Shown: one piece after another, positions 15,941-23,688 of the stretch
Layout of the letters: each line of letters starts with the position of its first letter
Position numbering within the stretch: the stretch's first letter is position 1
Assembly (NCBI GenBank): GCA_964450435.1
Contig: CAYVCX010000033.1
Span: 1-31,439 of the forward strand
Reading direction: 5' to 3'
Length of the DNA stretch: 31,439 nt
From: SKLM01 sp964450435
GTDB taxonomy: Bacteria; Chloroflexota; Anaerolineae; B4-G1
Position numbers and translations under genes: made by a program
Notes under the pieces: generated by a model
The model's input: the letters and a program-made list of their open reading frames with translations, nothing else
Database searches by the model: none
Told to the model about the DNA's origin: nothing

Positions 15941-17098
15941 CTACTTCAACTGCTCCTCGCCTCCGAATTCTCGATAAGGACTTAGCTCCGCCAACGTTCC
16001 CTCATCCTCTGCCGTCAGTTCGCCCTGGAGCATCCTGGACAACAGCGATCCAACGCCCGGCCCGAGCATGAAACCCTGGCCGCACATTCCCACGGCGAAG
16101 ACGTAGCCCTCCAGCTCTCGCGAGCGCCCCACGACAGGAAAGCCGTCGGGAGTCATAGGATAGAGCCCGCGCCACGTCCGGCGCACGCGGATGTGAGCCA
16201 GCTTGGGCATAAGGCCCACCATTCGGGGCGCGATCATAGGGAGAAACTCTGACGTCTCCCGGCGGTCGGTTCCCACGATGGGAGGCTCGGGGGTGATACA
16301 GAAGATGAGAGCCCCGGTCCCATGCTGGTAGAAGTAGTAATTCTTGGACCCTCGGGCCGGGCGCAGGTCCACGATCATGGGATCCACGAACCGTTGCACT
16401 GGCTCCGTCACTCCCGCCTCGTGGCTATCCGGCGTCACCGGCACGTCGAGCCCCCCGATCTGCGCCGCTTTGCGAGCCCATGGGCCGGCCGCGTTAATGA
16501 CCGTCTCCGTGGCATAGCCTCCCTTATCTGTCCTGACCCCCACGACCTTGTCTCTCCGACGGATAATTCCGGTGACCCGCTCGCCAAAGTGGAATCGAGC
16601 TCCGCGCTCCGCGGCCCTGGTGTAGAACGCATGGGCGGCCAAGAGCGGCGAGGCAGATCCATCATCAGGTGAATAGGTTCCCCCGATAAGGTTCTTCGGG
16701 TTGAGATCAGGGATCACGTGAAGCAGCTCTTCGCGGTTGAGCCAGTGGATGTCCAACCCGAAGTCTTGCTGGGTCTCCAGCAGGTCTTTGAGAGCCCGTT
16801 CTTCCCGCTCACGATAGGCTACGAAGGAGTAGCCGCCTCGATACCACTCGATGTCATCGCCATACCTGTCCTCCCAGGTGGAGAAGACCTCCAGCGATTC
16901 GAGGCAGAGGCGTATCTTCGATGGCGCCGAGTGAGTGGCGCGAATACCGCCGATGGCGGCTTTGTTGCAGCCCTGGCCCGGGCTGGCAAACTGATCAATG
17001 ATCAGAGGCTCAAGGCCGGCCTCGGCCAGGAAGAAGGCTGTGGGCAGCCCTACGCTCCCCGCGCCGATGATGACGGCATCGTACACCTTGGTGGTCAT
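15941..17098 (-). CDS. FAD-dependent amino-acid dehydrogenase/oxidase, DadA/sarcosine-oxidase-beta type
   Basis: This flavoprotein of 385 residues belongs to the D-amino-acid oxidase fold (DAO). The dinucleotide-binding motif GAGSVG is at residues 12-17, followed by a family motif region GQGCNKAAIGGIRATH. The C-terminal FAD contact region reads TPDGFPVVG then GMCGQGFMLGPGVG. Relatives include sarcosine oxidase beta, archaeal L-proline dehydrogenase subunits and D-hydroxyproline dehydrogenases; sequence does not separate these. Given the racemase/epimerase in the same cluster, oxidation of D-proline, cis-4-hydroxy-D-proline or L-proline to a pyrroline carboxylate is the likeliest role. No alpha/gamma subunits are adjacent, so it may act alone. 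The start is ATG 17098 with GAGGAG six bases upstream. An 18-bp palindrome lies 28 bp upstream, suggesting a regulated transcription start for the cluster. Confidence 0.85.
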   Translation of the reverse strand: MTTKVYDAVIIGAGSVGLPTAFFLAEAGLEPLIIDQFASPGQGCNKAAIGGIRATHSAPSKIRLCLESLEVFSTWEDRYGDDIEWYRGGYSFVAYREREERALKDLLETQQDFGLDIHWLNREELLHVIPDLNPKNLIGGTYSPDDGSASPLLAAHAFYTRAAERGARFHFGERVTGIIRRRDKVVGVRTDKGGYATETVINAAGPWARKAAQIGGLDVPVTPDSHEAGVTEPVQRFVDPMIVDLRPARGSKNYYFYQHGTGALIFCITPEPPIVGTDRRETSEFLPMIAPRMVGLMPKLAHIRVRRTWRGLYPMTPDGFPVVGRSRELEGYVFAVGMCGQGFMLGPGVGSLLSRMLQGELTAEDEGTLAELSPYREFGGEEQLK

Positions 17099-17125
17099 TT
17101 CTCTCTCCTCACCGAACGCAGTCGA

Positions 17126-17143
17126 GCATCACACCTGTGATGC
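17126..17143. promoter_or_regulatory. 18-bp palindrome, candidate operator of the hydroxyproline cluster
   Basis: GCATCACA, two bases, TGTGATGC is a perfect inverted repeat with eight-base arms, 28 bp upstream of the FAD dehydrogenase start codon and about 43 bp after the HIT stop. It could alternatively form a short RNA hairpin. No convincing -10/-35 pair was seen beside it. Confidence 0.5.
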
Positions 17144-17186
17144 CTGGAGACCCAAGGCATGAAGCACAACGGACACCAGCAGCCCG

Positions 17187-17525
17187 CTACCCTGGCGGCC
17201 AGCTCAGCGGCCGGCCGCCCAGCAAGTGAATGTGGAGATGAAACACAGACTGACCGGCCTGGGAACCCGTGTTAACCACCAGGCGATAGCCTTCGGCCAC
17301 TCCTTGCTGCTCCGCCACCTGACGGGCCACGATGAGGAGCTTGCCAAGCAAGTCCACGTGCTCGACGCCGGCGGCATTGATACTCTCGATGTGCTCGTTC
17401 GGTATGATCAGCACATGAGTGGGCGCCTGGGGATTCCGATCGTGGAAAGCGGTGACGTCGCCATCTTGATACACCAACCGAGCTGAGGCCTCGCCCTCTA
17501 CGATACGACAGAAGGTGCAATTCAT
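17187..17525 (-). CDS. HIT family nucleotide-binding protein
   Basis: This short protein of 112 residues ends with the histidine triad HLHIHLL (HxHxHxx). The N-terminal CTFC pair and FHDRNPQAPTHVLIIP stretch are typical of the HINT/HIT branch, which hydrolyses nucleoside phosphoramidates or adenylylated compounds through a nucleotidyl-histidine intermediate. The start is ATG 17525, and its ATG overlaps the TGA of the upstream MtaB-like gene (ATGA), so translation is coupled. The reading frame extends upstream to 17597, but that would overlap the neighbour by 70 bp. Its cellular substrate is unknown. It is a housekeeping gene adjoining, rather than belonging to, the hydroxyproline cluster. Confidence 0.92.
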   Translation of the reverse strand: MNCTFCRIVEGEASARLVYQDGDVTAFHDRNPQAPTHVLIIPNEHIESINAAGVEHVDLLGKLLIVARQVAEQQGVAEGYRLVVNTGSQAGQSVFHLHIHLLGGRPLSWPPG

Positions 17526-18787
17526 CGTACGAGAATCTCCCCCTTCACATGGGCATTCTCGAGAGTCACGAGACGGACGCGAGTGATCCGATTGCATAGA
17601 TCATCATCTGCGCGCGCCACCACCCGGATGTAGTTATCCGTCCAGCCAGTCCAGCTTCCGTCGCGCCGCTGTTTCTCCCACAGCACATCCAGCTCTTGCC
17701 CCAGAAAGCGCCTTCTGAAGCGCTGCCGTTGCTCGCTCCCAAGCACGCGCATGCAGCGTGCCCGCTCATCACGCACCTCGCGCGACACCTGATCCGGCAG
17801 TCGTGGGGCCGCCGTGCCAGGGCGCGGCGAGTAAGGGAAGACGTGCAGCCTGGCAAATGCCATCTGCTCCACGAAGGCATAGCTCTCGAGGAACGCGTCC
17901 TCATCCTCACCAGGAAAGCCAACCAACACATCCGTGGTCACGGCCATATGGGGGGCGCAGGCCCGAGCTGCTCGGACCAAGCGGGTGAAATCATCTCGAC
18001 GGATGGGCCGTCCCATACGGCGGAGCGTGGCGTTGCAGCCGGCCTGAAGCGGCAGATGGATCTGACGGCATAGGCGCGGATCATCCCACAGCTCGAAGAA
18101 GGTCTCGTCTACATCCCATGGCTCCACCGATGAGAGCCGGAGTCGGGCGACATCGGTGCGCGCGAGGAGGGTCTCCACGAGGGCACGCAGGCCTCCGTCC
18201 AGGCCCAGGTCCCGGCCATATGCCCCGAGACTCGCACCGGTGACGACCACCTCCTGACAGTCAGCCTGTTCTACCAGGGCCTGCACCTCCGTCACGATAT
18301 CACCCAGGGGTCTGCTGCGAGACGGGCCTCGCAACGAGCTGACGACGCAATAGGTACAGCGGTTATCGCATCCGTCCTGGACCTTGACGAAAGCTCGAGT
18401 GCGGAGCATCTCCAATTCCTCCGCAGGTCTGTGCCACAGAGGAGGCGGCACGGGCTCGCCCGTCACCAGCTCAACCGCACGGGCCTTGGCGGTATTGGGG
18501 ATGACCCAAGTAACACCAGGAAGGTCCGGGGACGTCCCCGGTCGCAGGGTGGGATAACAGCCAACAACCGCGACGTCAGCAGCGGGGCTTTCGCGATGGA
18601 GTGAGCGGAGCCTGTGGCGAGTCTTCCGCTCGGCCTGAGCGGTGACAGCGCACGTGTTAACTACGATGGCATCGGCGCCTGACGGGCTGGCCACGATCGC
18701 GTGTCCCGCGGCAGCAAACTGACGAGCAAGCATCTCGATCTCGCTCCAGTTCAAGCGACAACCGATGTTGTCCAGGTAGATGTGCAT
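17522..18787 (-). CDS. mtaB: MiaB-like tRNA methylthiotransferase, probably MtaB
   Basis: This is a 421-residue radical SAM methylthiotransferase. The N-terminal UPF0004 domain has the three cysteines of the auxiliary cluster (C10 in NIGC, C46 in NTC, C77 in VGC). The radical-SAM motif CDNRCTYC holds C140, C144 and C147, and the C-terminal TRAM domain (about 360-421) would bind tRNA. MtaB enzymes add a methylthio group to N6-threonylcarbamoyladenosine at position 37 of tRNA; the spacing of the first cysteines and QDGCDNRCTYC favour MtaB over MiaB or RimO, though not decisively. The start is ATG 18787, consistent with a TATAAT promoter at 18848-18853; a longer frame to 18937 would begin upstream of that promoter. 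It overlaps the HIT gene by four bases. Confidence 0.88.
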   Translation of the reverse strand: MHIYLDNIGCRLNWSEIEMLARQFAAAGHAIVASPSGADAIVVNTCAVTAQAERKTRHRLRSLHRESPAADVAVVGCYPTLRPGTSPDLPGVTWVIPNTAKARAVELVTGEPVPPPLWHRPAEELEMLRTRAFVKVQDGCDNRCTYCVVSSLRGPSRSRPLGDIVTEVQALVEQADCQEVVVTGASLGAYGRDLGLDGGLRALVETLLARTDVARLRLSSVEPWDVDETFFELWDDPRLCRQIHLPLQAGCNATLRRMGRPIRRDDFTRLVRAARACAPHMAVTTDVLVGFPGEDEDAFLESYAFVEQMAFARLHVFPYSPRPGTAAPRLPDQVSREVRDERARCMRVLGSEQRQRFRRRFLGQELDVLWEKQRRDGSWTGWTDNYIRVVARADDDLCNRITRVRLVTLENAHVKGEILVR

Positions 18788-18847
18788 GCGTGGTGCAGAG
18801 CCTTCCCAGGCACTCGCCGAATGCTTTTGGTTCAAGTGCAGACCGAG

Positions 18848-18876
18848 ATTATAGCACGAGCTGAGGGGCTGCAAAA
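18848..18876 (-). promoter_or_regulatory. Promoter of the mtaB-HIT operon
   Basis: A perfect TATAAT (18853-18848, minus) has a weak -35 TTTTGC (18876-18871) 17 bp upstream. Predicted initiation is near 18841, about 55 nt before the ATG at 18787. Confidence 0.65.
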
Positions 18877-19341
18877 GCAGCTCCTCCAGGTTCTTCAGGG
18901 CCCCGAGGCGGAGAACAGGCTGAGCGAGAGCGGTCATTGGTCAGGCCGGACCCTATGCACATCCCCCAAGCCGGAGATCCTGGTCAGGGGTGGAAGGCCC
19001 AGTGCCGAGCAAGGCGCGGGCACCCCAACGAAGCCTGGCTATTCGGGTTTCTTCGTCGGAAGTCTTCCCAGGGACCAGGCTGAAAGACTGAGAACCGGAA
19101 GAGAGCGTCCAGGGAGAACGGAGCACAGAAGGGATGGGCAAAGCCGACGAGGCATGACCCGTCGTGGCGGACATGGCTCGCGGCCGGGGCGCGCCGGAAA
19201 GACCGGTGCCGCTCGCTACACAGGGCTGGAGCACGTCGCCCGATCCCGTGATCGATCCAATCCGACAGGCGGAGACTTGCGCAACAGCTCTCGACCGTAC
19301 GGAGCGGAGGAGCAACAAGGAACGGAGTCCCACAGCGGGGA
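18877..19341. other. 465-bp intergenic region without a recognised gene
   Basis: Between the mtaB promoter and the mevalonate kinase stop codon, open frames exist on both strands, but none has a recognisable domain, good ribosome site or plausible composition. I compared it by eye with RNase P RNA, tmRNA and SRP RNA and found no convincing match. A structured RNA cannot be excluded. Confidence 0.4.
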
Positions 19342-20286
19342 TCACCCCACGGTGGTGTAGATGACGTGAGCCGCTCCCGCCCTGCGGAGCGTCTCGATTG
19401 CACCCTCAGCTTTCTCTGCGTCGATCAGTGCAACGACGTTCCCCCCCTCACCTGCTCCCGACAGCTTGGCTCCCGCCGCCCCGGCATCCCGGGCGACGCC
19501 GACCAGGCTGTTCAACGTGGGCGACGACACGCCGAGTTGGACGAGCAACCGGTGATTCCTGTCCATAAGGGGCCCTAAGGCATCCACGCTGCCTATCTCT
19601 ATCCTCCGACGGGCTTCCCTGGCGACGTCGCCGATTTGACGGAAGAGCGTCCCATAGCGCTCGGGATGCTGCTGCCAACCTGCCCGAACGCGGTCCACGA
19701 GGAGTTTGGTGGGACTGGGCAGTCCAGAATCAACAATCAGCAGCGAGAAGGACGCGCCGACCGTAAGCAGGTGCAGCCTGTTGGTGACTCCACGCTCGAA
19801 ATAGACCGGTTGCTCGTAAGCAATCACCGTGTTGTCGATCCCGCTCGGTGTGCCATGGTGAATCTTCTCGACCTCATAGACCAGCTCGCTCACCTCGGCG
19901 CGAGAGAGCGAGCAACCCGTGAATCCCGCCAAGCCCCGGACCAGGGCTGTCGAGACCGCAGCTCCGCTGCCCAGACCGCTTGCGATGGGAATCGAAGACT
20001 GAATGAAGAGGGTGGCGTCAGGCTCGGGGACGGATAAATGCCGTAGTGTCAAGCGGGCCGCGACCGCAAGGGGATCGTGCGCTGATGCTGCGGTCAGGGC
20101 AAAACGCCGCCTCAAGTCAGGGGCAACCAGGGTCAGCCCGCTGCCTGCCGGCGCCGGCTCGATGTTGGCCACGGCCGCCAGCTCCGACACAGGGACAGCG
20201 ATGGCCGGCTGTCCGTACACGACAGCGTGCTCCCCAAAAAGGATGGCTTTCCCCGGGGCCGACTTTCGGACTGAGGCACCTGACAC
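19342..20286 (-). CDS. mvk: Mevalonate kinase (GHMP kinase family)
   Basis: This GHMP kinase has about 314 residues. Motif 1 reads APGKAILFGEHAVVYG, motif 2 (the ATP-binding glycine-rich loop) is SGLGSGAAVSTA and motif 3 is KLSGAGEGGNV. GEHAVVYGQPAIAVPV is characteristic of mevalonate kinase rather than galactokinase or homoserine kinase. It phosphorylates mevalonate in isoprenoid precursor synthesis, consistent with the mevalonate pathway found in some Chloroflexota. I prefer GTG 20286, which has AGGAG seven bases upstream (20294-20298); the upstream ATG at 20310 has no clear Shine-Dalgarno and would add eight residues. No other mevalonate-pathway gene is in the window. It is divergent from the L,D-transpeptidase gene. 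Confidence 0.92.
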   Translation of the reverse strand: MSGASVRKSAPGKAILFGEHAVVYGQPAIAVPVSELAAVANIEPAPAGSGLTLVAPDLRRRFALTAASAHDPLAVAARLTLRHLSVPEPDATLFIQSSIPIASGLGSGAAVSTALVRGLAGFTGCSLSRAEVSELVYEVEKIHHGTPSGIDNTVIAYEQPVYFERGVTNRLHLLTVGASFSLLIVDSGLPSPTKLLVDRVRAGWQQHPERYGTLFRQIGDVAREARRRIEIGSVDALGPLMDRNHRLLVQLGVSSPTLNSLVGVARDAGAAGAKLSGAGEGGNVVALIDAEKAEGAIETLRRAGAAHVIYTTVG

Positions 20287-20362
20287 GTCTGTGCTCCTAG
20301 ATTCTCTCATAGGGGGCCGCTGGCTCGAGTGGGCTGGTCAGAACCGGGAAGGAACTGTCACC

Positions 20363-20379
20363 GCGCATTGACAATGCGC
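20363..20379. promoter_or_regulatory. 17-bp perfect palindrome overlapping the -35 box
   Basis: GCGCATTG-A-CAATGCGC is a perfect inverted repeat whose centre contains the TTGACA of the transpeptidase promoter (20368-20373). A repressor bound here would block RNA polymerase. It lies in the divergent region shared with mevalonate kinase. Confidence 0.6.
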
Positions 20380-20396
20380 CTGTCCGGTGATACACT
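20368..20396 (+). promoter_or_regulatory. Sigma70 promoter of the L,D-transpeptidase gene
   Basis: TTGACA (20368-20373) is followed after 17 bp by TACACT (20391-20396). Predicted initiation is near 20403, about 48 nt before the ATG. Confidence 0.7.
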
Positions 20397-20450
20397 GGGG
20401 CGGACGAAGTGTGCAGTCGCTCAAAGCCAGCGTCGACGCCGGGCAACATC

Positions 20451-21479
20451 ATGGACCATCGCCTCATCGCGCTATTACAGAAAGGTCAAGCCGCGGCACG
20501 GGAGGGGCGTACGGCCGAGGCCCGGCGTCTATTCCGGGCCGTCCTGAGCCGTGACCCCGCCAACGGCCCGGCCTTACTGTGGATGACCTGGCTGAGCAAC
20601 ACCCCTCGTGCCCGGCTGGCCTACGCCAGTCGCGCACTTGCTCTTTACCCCGATCATGCGAGGGTTCGCGAGGCGCACGAATGGGCTGAGTCACGTGTGG
20701 ACCGCCCTGTACAGGAAGGGCCAGGATCGCGTGAGCGCCTGGAGCCCGAGCGCAAGAGGCGGTGGCGTCGTCTAGTTCCGATCATAGCGCTCGGCTCCCT
20801 CGGCGCCTTCTTCGCAGGGATGCTCCTGATCCTGGTGTGGTTTGCGCCTCAGCATCTACCCATCATCGGTGGCTGGCGTGCCACGGTCACCCCAACTCCC
20901 ACGCCGACAGCTACGCCTCTCCTTGCACCTTCCCCTACGCCGAACACCGCTCCGACGTCCACTCATACGGTCAGGCCTGCACCCACGGAATCGGACACAG
21001 CGACACCAACGGCGACGCCCTCTCCCACGCCAACGCCGTCGCCCTCATCCACGCCGAACCCCACACAACCGCCGCCGTCGCCGACGCCAGACAACCCGTC
21101 CCCCACAGACACGCCTGCCAGCAACGATGCTCGCTGGATCGACGTGGATCTGAGCCAGCAGCAGTTGACGGCCTACGAGGGCGAGACGCCCGTGCGCACG
21201 ATCACCGTGTCCACCGGCCTGCCGCACACGCCCACGCCTGTCGGCCAGTTTCGCATCTACATCAAGCTGCTCAAGACGGATATGAGGGGACCAGACTACC
21301 ATCTCCGGGACGTCCCCTACACGATGTACTTCTATCTGGGCTACGGCATCCACGGCACCTACTGGCACAGCAACTTCGGCCAGCCCATGAGCGCCGGCTG
21401 CATCAACCTGCCCATTGAGGAGGCAGAGTGGCTTTTCTACTGGGCCTCGGTGGGCACACTAGTCAACATCCATCAGTGA
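20451..21479 (+). CDS. Membrane-anchored L,D-transpeptidase (YkuD domain) with N-terminal TPR-like region
   Basis: This 342-residue protein has four parts: a cytoplasmic TPR-like helical repeat (about 1-85, including AAREGRTAEARRLFRAVLSRDP); one transmembrane segment (about 105-127); a long Thr/Pro/Ser linker (about 142-225) of repeated TPTP-type units; and a C-terminal YkuD catalytic domain. The catalytic motif is HGTYWH (H301) with SAGCIN (C317). YkuD enzymes make 3-3 peptidoglycan cross-links or attach proteins to peptidoglycan outside the membrane. The start is ATG 20451 with a weak Shine-Dalgarno; a GTG at 20409 would leave almost no leader. The gene is monocistronic, with a promoter embedded in a palindrome. 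The linker's repetitive base sequence produces long false open frames in the other frames. Confidence 0.9.
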   Translation: MDHRLIALLQKGQAAAREGRTAEARRLFRAVLSRDPANGPALLWMTWLSNTPRARLAYASRALALYPDHARVREAHEWAESRVDRPVQEGPGSRERLEPERKRRWRRLVPIIALGSLGAFFAGMLLILVWFAPQHLPIIGGWRATVTPTPTPTATPLLAPSPTPNTAPTSTHTVRPAPTESDTATPTATPSPTPTPSPSSTPNPTQPPPSPTPDNPSPTDTPASNDARWIDVDLSQQQLTAYEGETPVRTITVSTGLPHTPTPVGQFRIYIKLLKTDMRGPDYHLRDVPYTMYFYLGYGIHGTYWHSNFGQPMSAGCINLPIEEAEWLFYWASVGTLVNIHQ

Positions 21480-21535
21480 GCACCTGACCAGAGCCGTCCA
21501 ACTGCCCGACCTGAACCCCACAACTCCGGCCCAGC

Positions 21536-23566
21536 TCATTGCTCTGCGATCTGGTAGCTGTACGAGCCTGTCTCCGTCGTCACCGGCGCCAGGGCGGATA
21601 TGGCTATCACCGCGCGAGTAGTCTCTCTATCGAGCGGGATGGCCCAAGACCCAGTTTGTGCGTCGTTCAACTCCAGTCGCTCGACCCTCGTTTCGCGGCC
21701 AAAGGAGATCAACTGAATCAGCCAACGCTGAGAGAGAACGTTTGCGTGACGAACGAACCCAGCCGGTTCCCACCCTCCCCCGTCCACTTCGAAATCATCA
21801 TAGTAGTCGATCTCGGGGATGCTGATACCGTCGAGAACCAGACCCGGCCGATGGACGGCGTCATCGGTTATGTATTCAAAGCGCACCAGCACCTCTTGGC
21901 CGACGTAGCTGGAGAGATCCACCTGCTCTTCGATCCACTCGGCTGTGTCACCGTGACCGCTGGTCCCTGTGTAGGCCCACCCAAATGAGTTACCATTGGG
22001 GTCTGTATTGACGCCGGAGGGTGTCTGGAGGATATCCCAGCTCCTTCCCGCGTCTGTACTGATCTCCAGATATGCATAGTCCCAATCCTTCTCGATGTCG
22101 TACCACGCCCAGTAAGAAAGAGTGGCTCCGCTGACATCTGAGAGGTCAAAAGGCTGCGTGAGCGTCGTGTTCGAGTCGTCGCTGCGGTTCGACCACCAGA
22201 CATAGCGTCCGAAGCGAGCAGTGGTATCGACCAAGCCAACCTGGGTCGAGCCGCTGAAGCTGAAATCGAGCGGTCGCCTGCCCTGCAGCTCTATGTAATC
22301 AGCCGCGTGCTGGTGCACAGTTGCACTGTCGGAAGCAGGGTAAGAATTCGCCGAGTAGGTGGTCTGGATGCTAAAGGGGGGGAGATCGATATCGGCATAG
22401 CCGTAGCGCCCGTCATCAATGCTCGGATCGTCAAGCAGGTTCGCGACGACCCAGTCGGCAAACAACTCCACATACGTCAAGCCCGCTCTCTCCTCTCTCA
22501 GCACGGCGTCGACACTCGTGAATGAATTCTCAGGGTGAGCCACCAAAGCCCGTGTGGCATCCGAGCCGAAACGATCGAGGAAGTAGGAAGTGAAGAGATA
22601 GGCAGCCCCATAGTTGGGCCCCGCGACACCGGGACCAGAAGGCCAAGAATTGAGCTGGGTGTCCGGCGCCCCGGCGAAGAGCCACTCGGAGCCGCCGACG
22701 TTGAACCCGTTCAGACGGGTTGCCAATTCGGAGAACCCCTCGTTCAACCAGGTCTCTTCGTTCCGGTCGTTGTGCCAGTGGATCATATGTTGAAACTCGT
22801 GAGCCAACACCCCGTTGTAGAAATTGCTGTTGGGTGTCACGTTGTCCACGTTGATGTAGAACATCTCCATCTCATTGGAGTCCTCCCTTACCTCGGAGAC
22901 GAATTGGTCGGCGCTCGAGTAATACCCGGCGACACTGTCTCCTAGATTCGTGGCGTGGAGGATGCTCAGGCGCGGATCGTTGTCGACTCCAGGTTCCCAC
23001 TCGGAGCCAAAAAACGCTCGATTCGTTACGTAGGTCCTCTCCTCGAAGAGATCTGCAGCGGCCTCCAGCGCCCGCTGGTCAACCCCTACACCTTCCTCCA
23101 CCCACATGTAGACGTGGGCCGTCCTATACCGCAGCGTAGCGTGGAGATCGAACCGCTCCTCCGTATCGACGTTAGAGGCGTGAAAGAGACGACGCGTCCC
23201 AATCGGGTAGTTGGGAGCGCCTCCGGGGTTCACCGTGCGCGGCGTGTCGGGCGGGACCCCTCGCAAGCGTATCGCCAGTTCGTGGAGGTCGCGAACGGGG
23301 ATTACGGCCTGCTCAAGTGAGGCCCTGGTCTCGTCCGCATGCTTTCCCGTGGGATCGCGACTGCCGATAGGTGTGGGAATGGGTGCGGAGGATGGGGTCA
23401 GGGTGGAGGTCTGGGAGGCCGGCCCTACTGTGGCGTCGATACTGGGCGTGGGTTTCCTGCCCCCTTCACCTCTCAGTATTAAGAAGCTGCCCATGCAGCA
23501 GCAGCAAGCGAGGACCAGGACCAACACGGCCGCTGCGAGTATCGCAAGCAGATGAGAGGGTTTCAC
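21536..23566 (-). CDS. Secreted or membrane-anchored zinc metalloprotease, M6 (immune inhibitor A)-like
   Basis: This 676-residue protein has an N-terminal hydrophobic anchor followed by a Thr/Ser/Pro-rich spacer. The zinc motif is HEFQH (256-260), with the third ligand glutamate probably in NEGFSE (E276), as in gluzincin-type or M6-like proteases. The C-terminal half is beta-rich and resembles the immune-inhibitor-A/MAM-like module (WAWYDIEKDWDYAYLEIS, then SSYVGQEVLVRFEY). It probably cleaves extracellular protein and, with the hydroxyproline locus, could help feed on peptides; that link is inference. An unusual CCCC run at 21-24 follows the hydrophobic stretch, and VLAC could serve as a poor lipobox. 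The start is GTG 23566 with GAGGAG six bases upstream. It has its own TATAAT promoter and converges with the transpeptidase gene. Confidence 0.85.
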   Translation of the reverse strand: MKPSHLLAILAAAVLVLVLACCCCMGSFLILRGEGGRKPTPSIDATVGPASQTSTLTPSSAPIPTPIGSRDPTGKHADETRASLEQAVIPVRDLHELAIRLRGVPPDTPRTVNPGGAPNYPIGTRRLFHASNVDTEERFDLHATLRYRTAHVYMWVEEGVGVDQRALEAAADLFEERTYVTNRAFFGSEWEPGVDNDPRLSILHATNLGDSVAGYYSSADQFVSEVREDSNEMEMFYINVDNVTPNSNFYNGVLAHEFQHMIHWHNDRNEETWLNEGFSELATRLNGFNVGGSEWLFAGAPDTQLNSWPSGPGVAGPNYGAAYLFTSYFLDRFGSDATRALVAHPENSFTSVDAVLREERAGLTYVELFADWVVANLLDDPSIDDGRYGYADIDLPPFSIQTTYSANSYPASDSATVHQHAADYIELQGRRPLDFSFSGSTQVGLVDTTARFGRYVWWSNRSDDSNTTLTQPFDLSDVSGATLSYWAWYDIEKDWDYAYLEISTDAGRSWDILQTPSGVNTDPNGNSFGWAYTGTSGHGDTAEWIEEQVDLSSYVGQEVLVRFEYITDDAVHRPGLVLDGISIPEIDYYDDFEVDGGGWEPAGFVRHANVLSQRWLIQLISFGRETRVERLELNDAQTGSWAIPLDRETTRAVIAISALAPVTTETGSYSYQIAEQ

Positions 23567-23623
23567 GCTTCACTCCTCTTCGACCTTATTCACCAGACCG
23601 GACAGACGCCAGGCTTGGGTAGC

Positions 23624-23652
23624 ATTATAGCACTAACTCCACCCTGGGGGAA
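23624..23652 (-). promoter_or_regulatory. Promoter of the metalloprotease gene
   Basis: A perfect TATAAT (23629-23624, minus) has a weak -35 TTCCCC (23652-23647) 17 bp upstream. It is back to back with the sortase promoter, about 37 bp away. Confidence 0.6.
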
Positions 23653-23688
23653 GGTCATTCTGTGGCATCAGGCCGGAGAGACACGTCC

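Noticed and set aside
18998..19050. A patch with GTCAGG...GGAAGG resembling the SRP RNA loop
   Set aside because: The conserved bases after GGAAGG (AAGCAGCC in SRP RNA) are not matched and the flanking stem is not evident.
20762..21418. Long open frames in alternative frames through the transpeptidase linker
   Set aside because: They result from the repetitive Thr/Pro codons of the real gene and encode low-complexity His/Arg-rich peptide.
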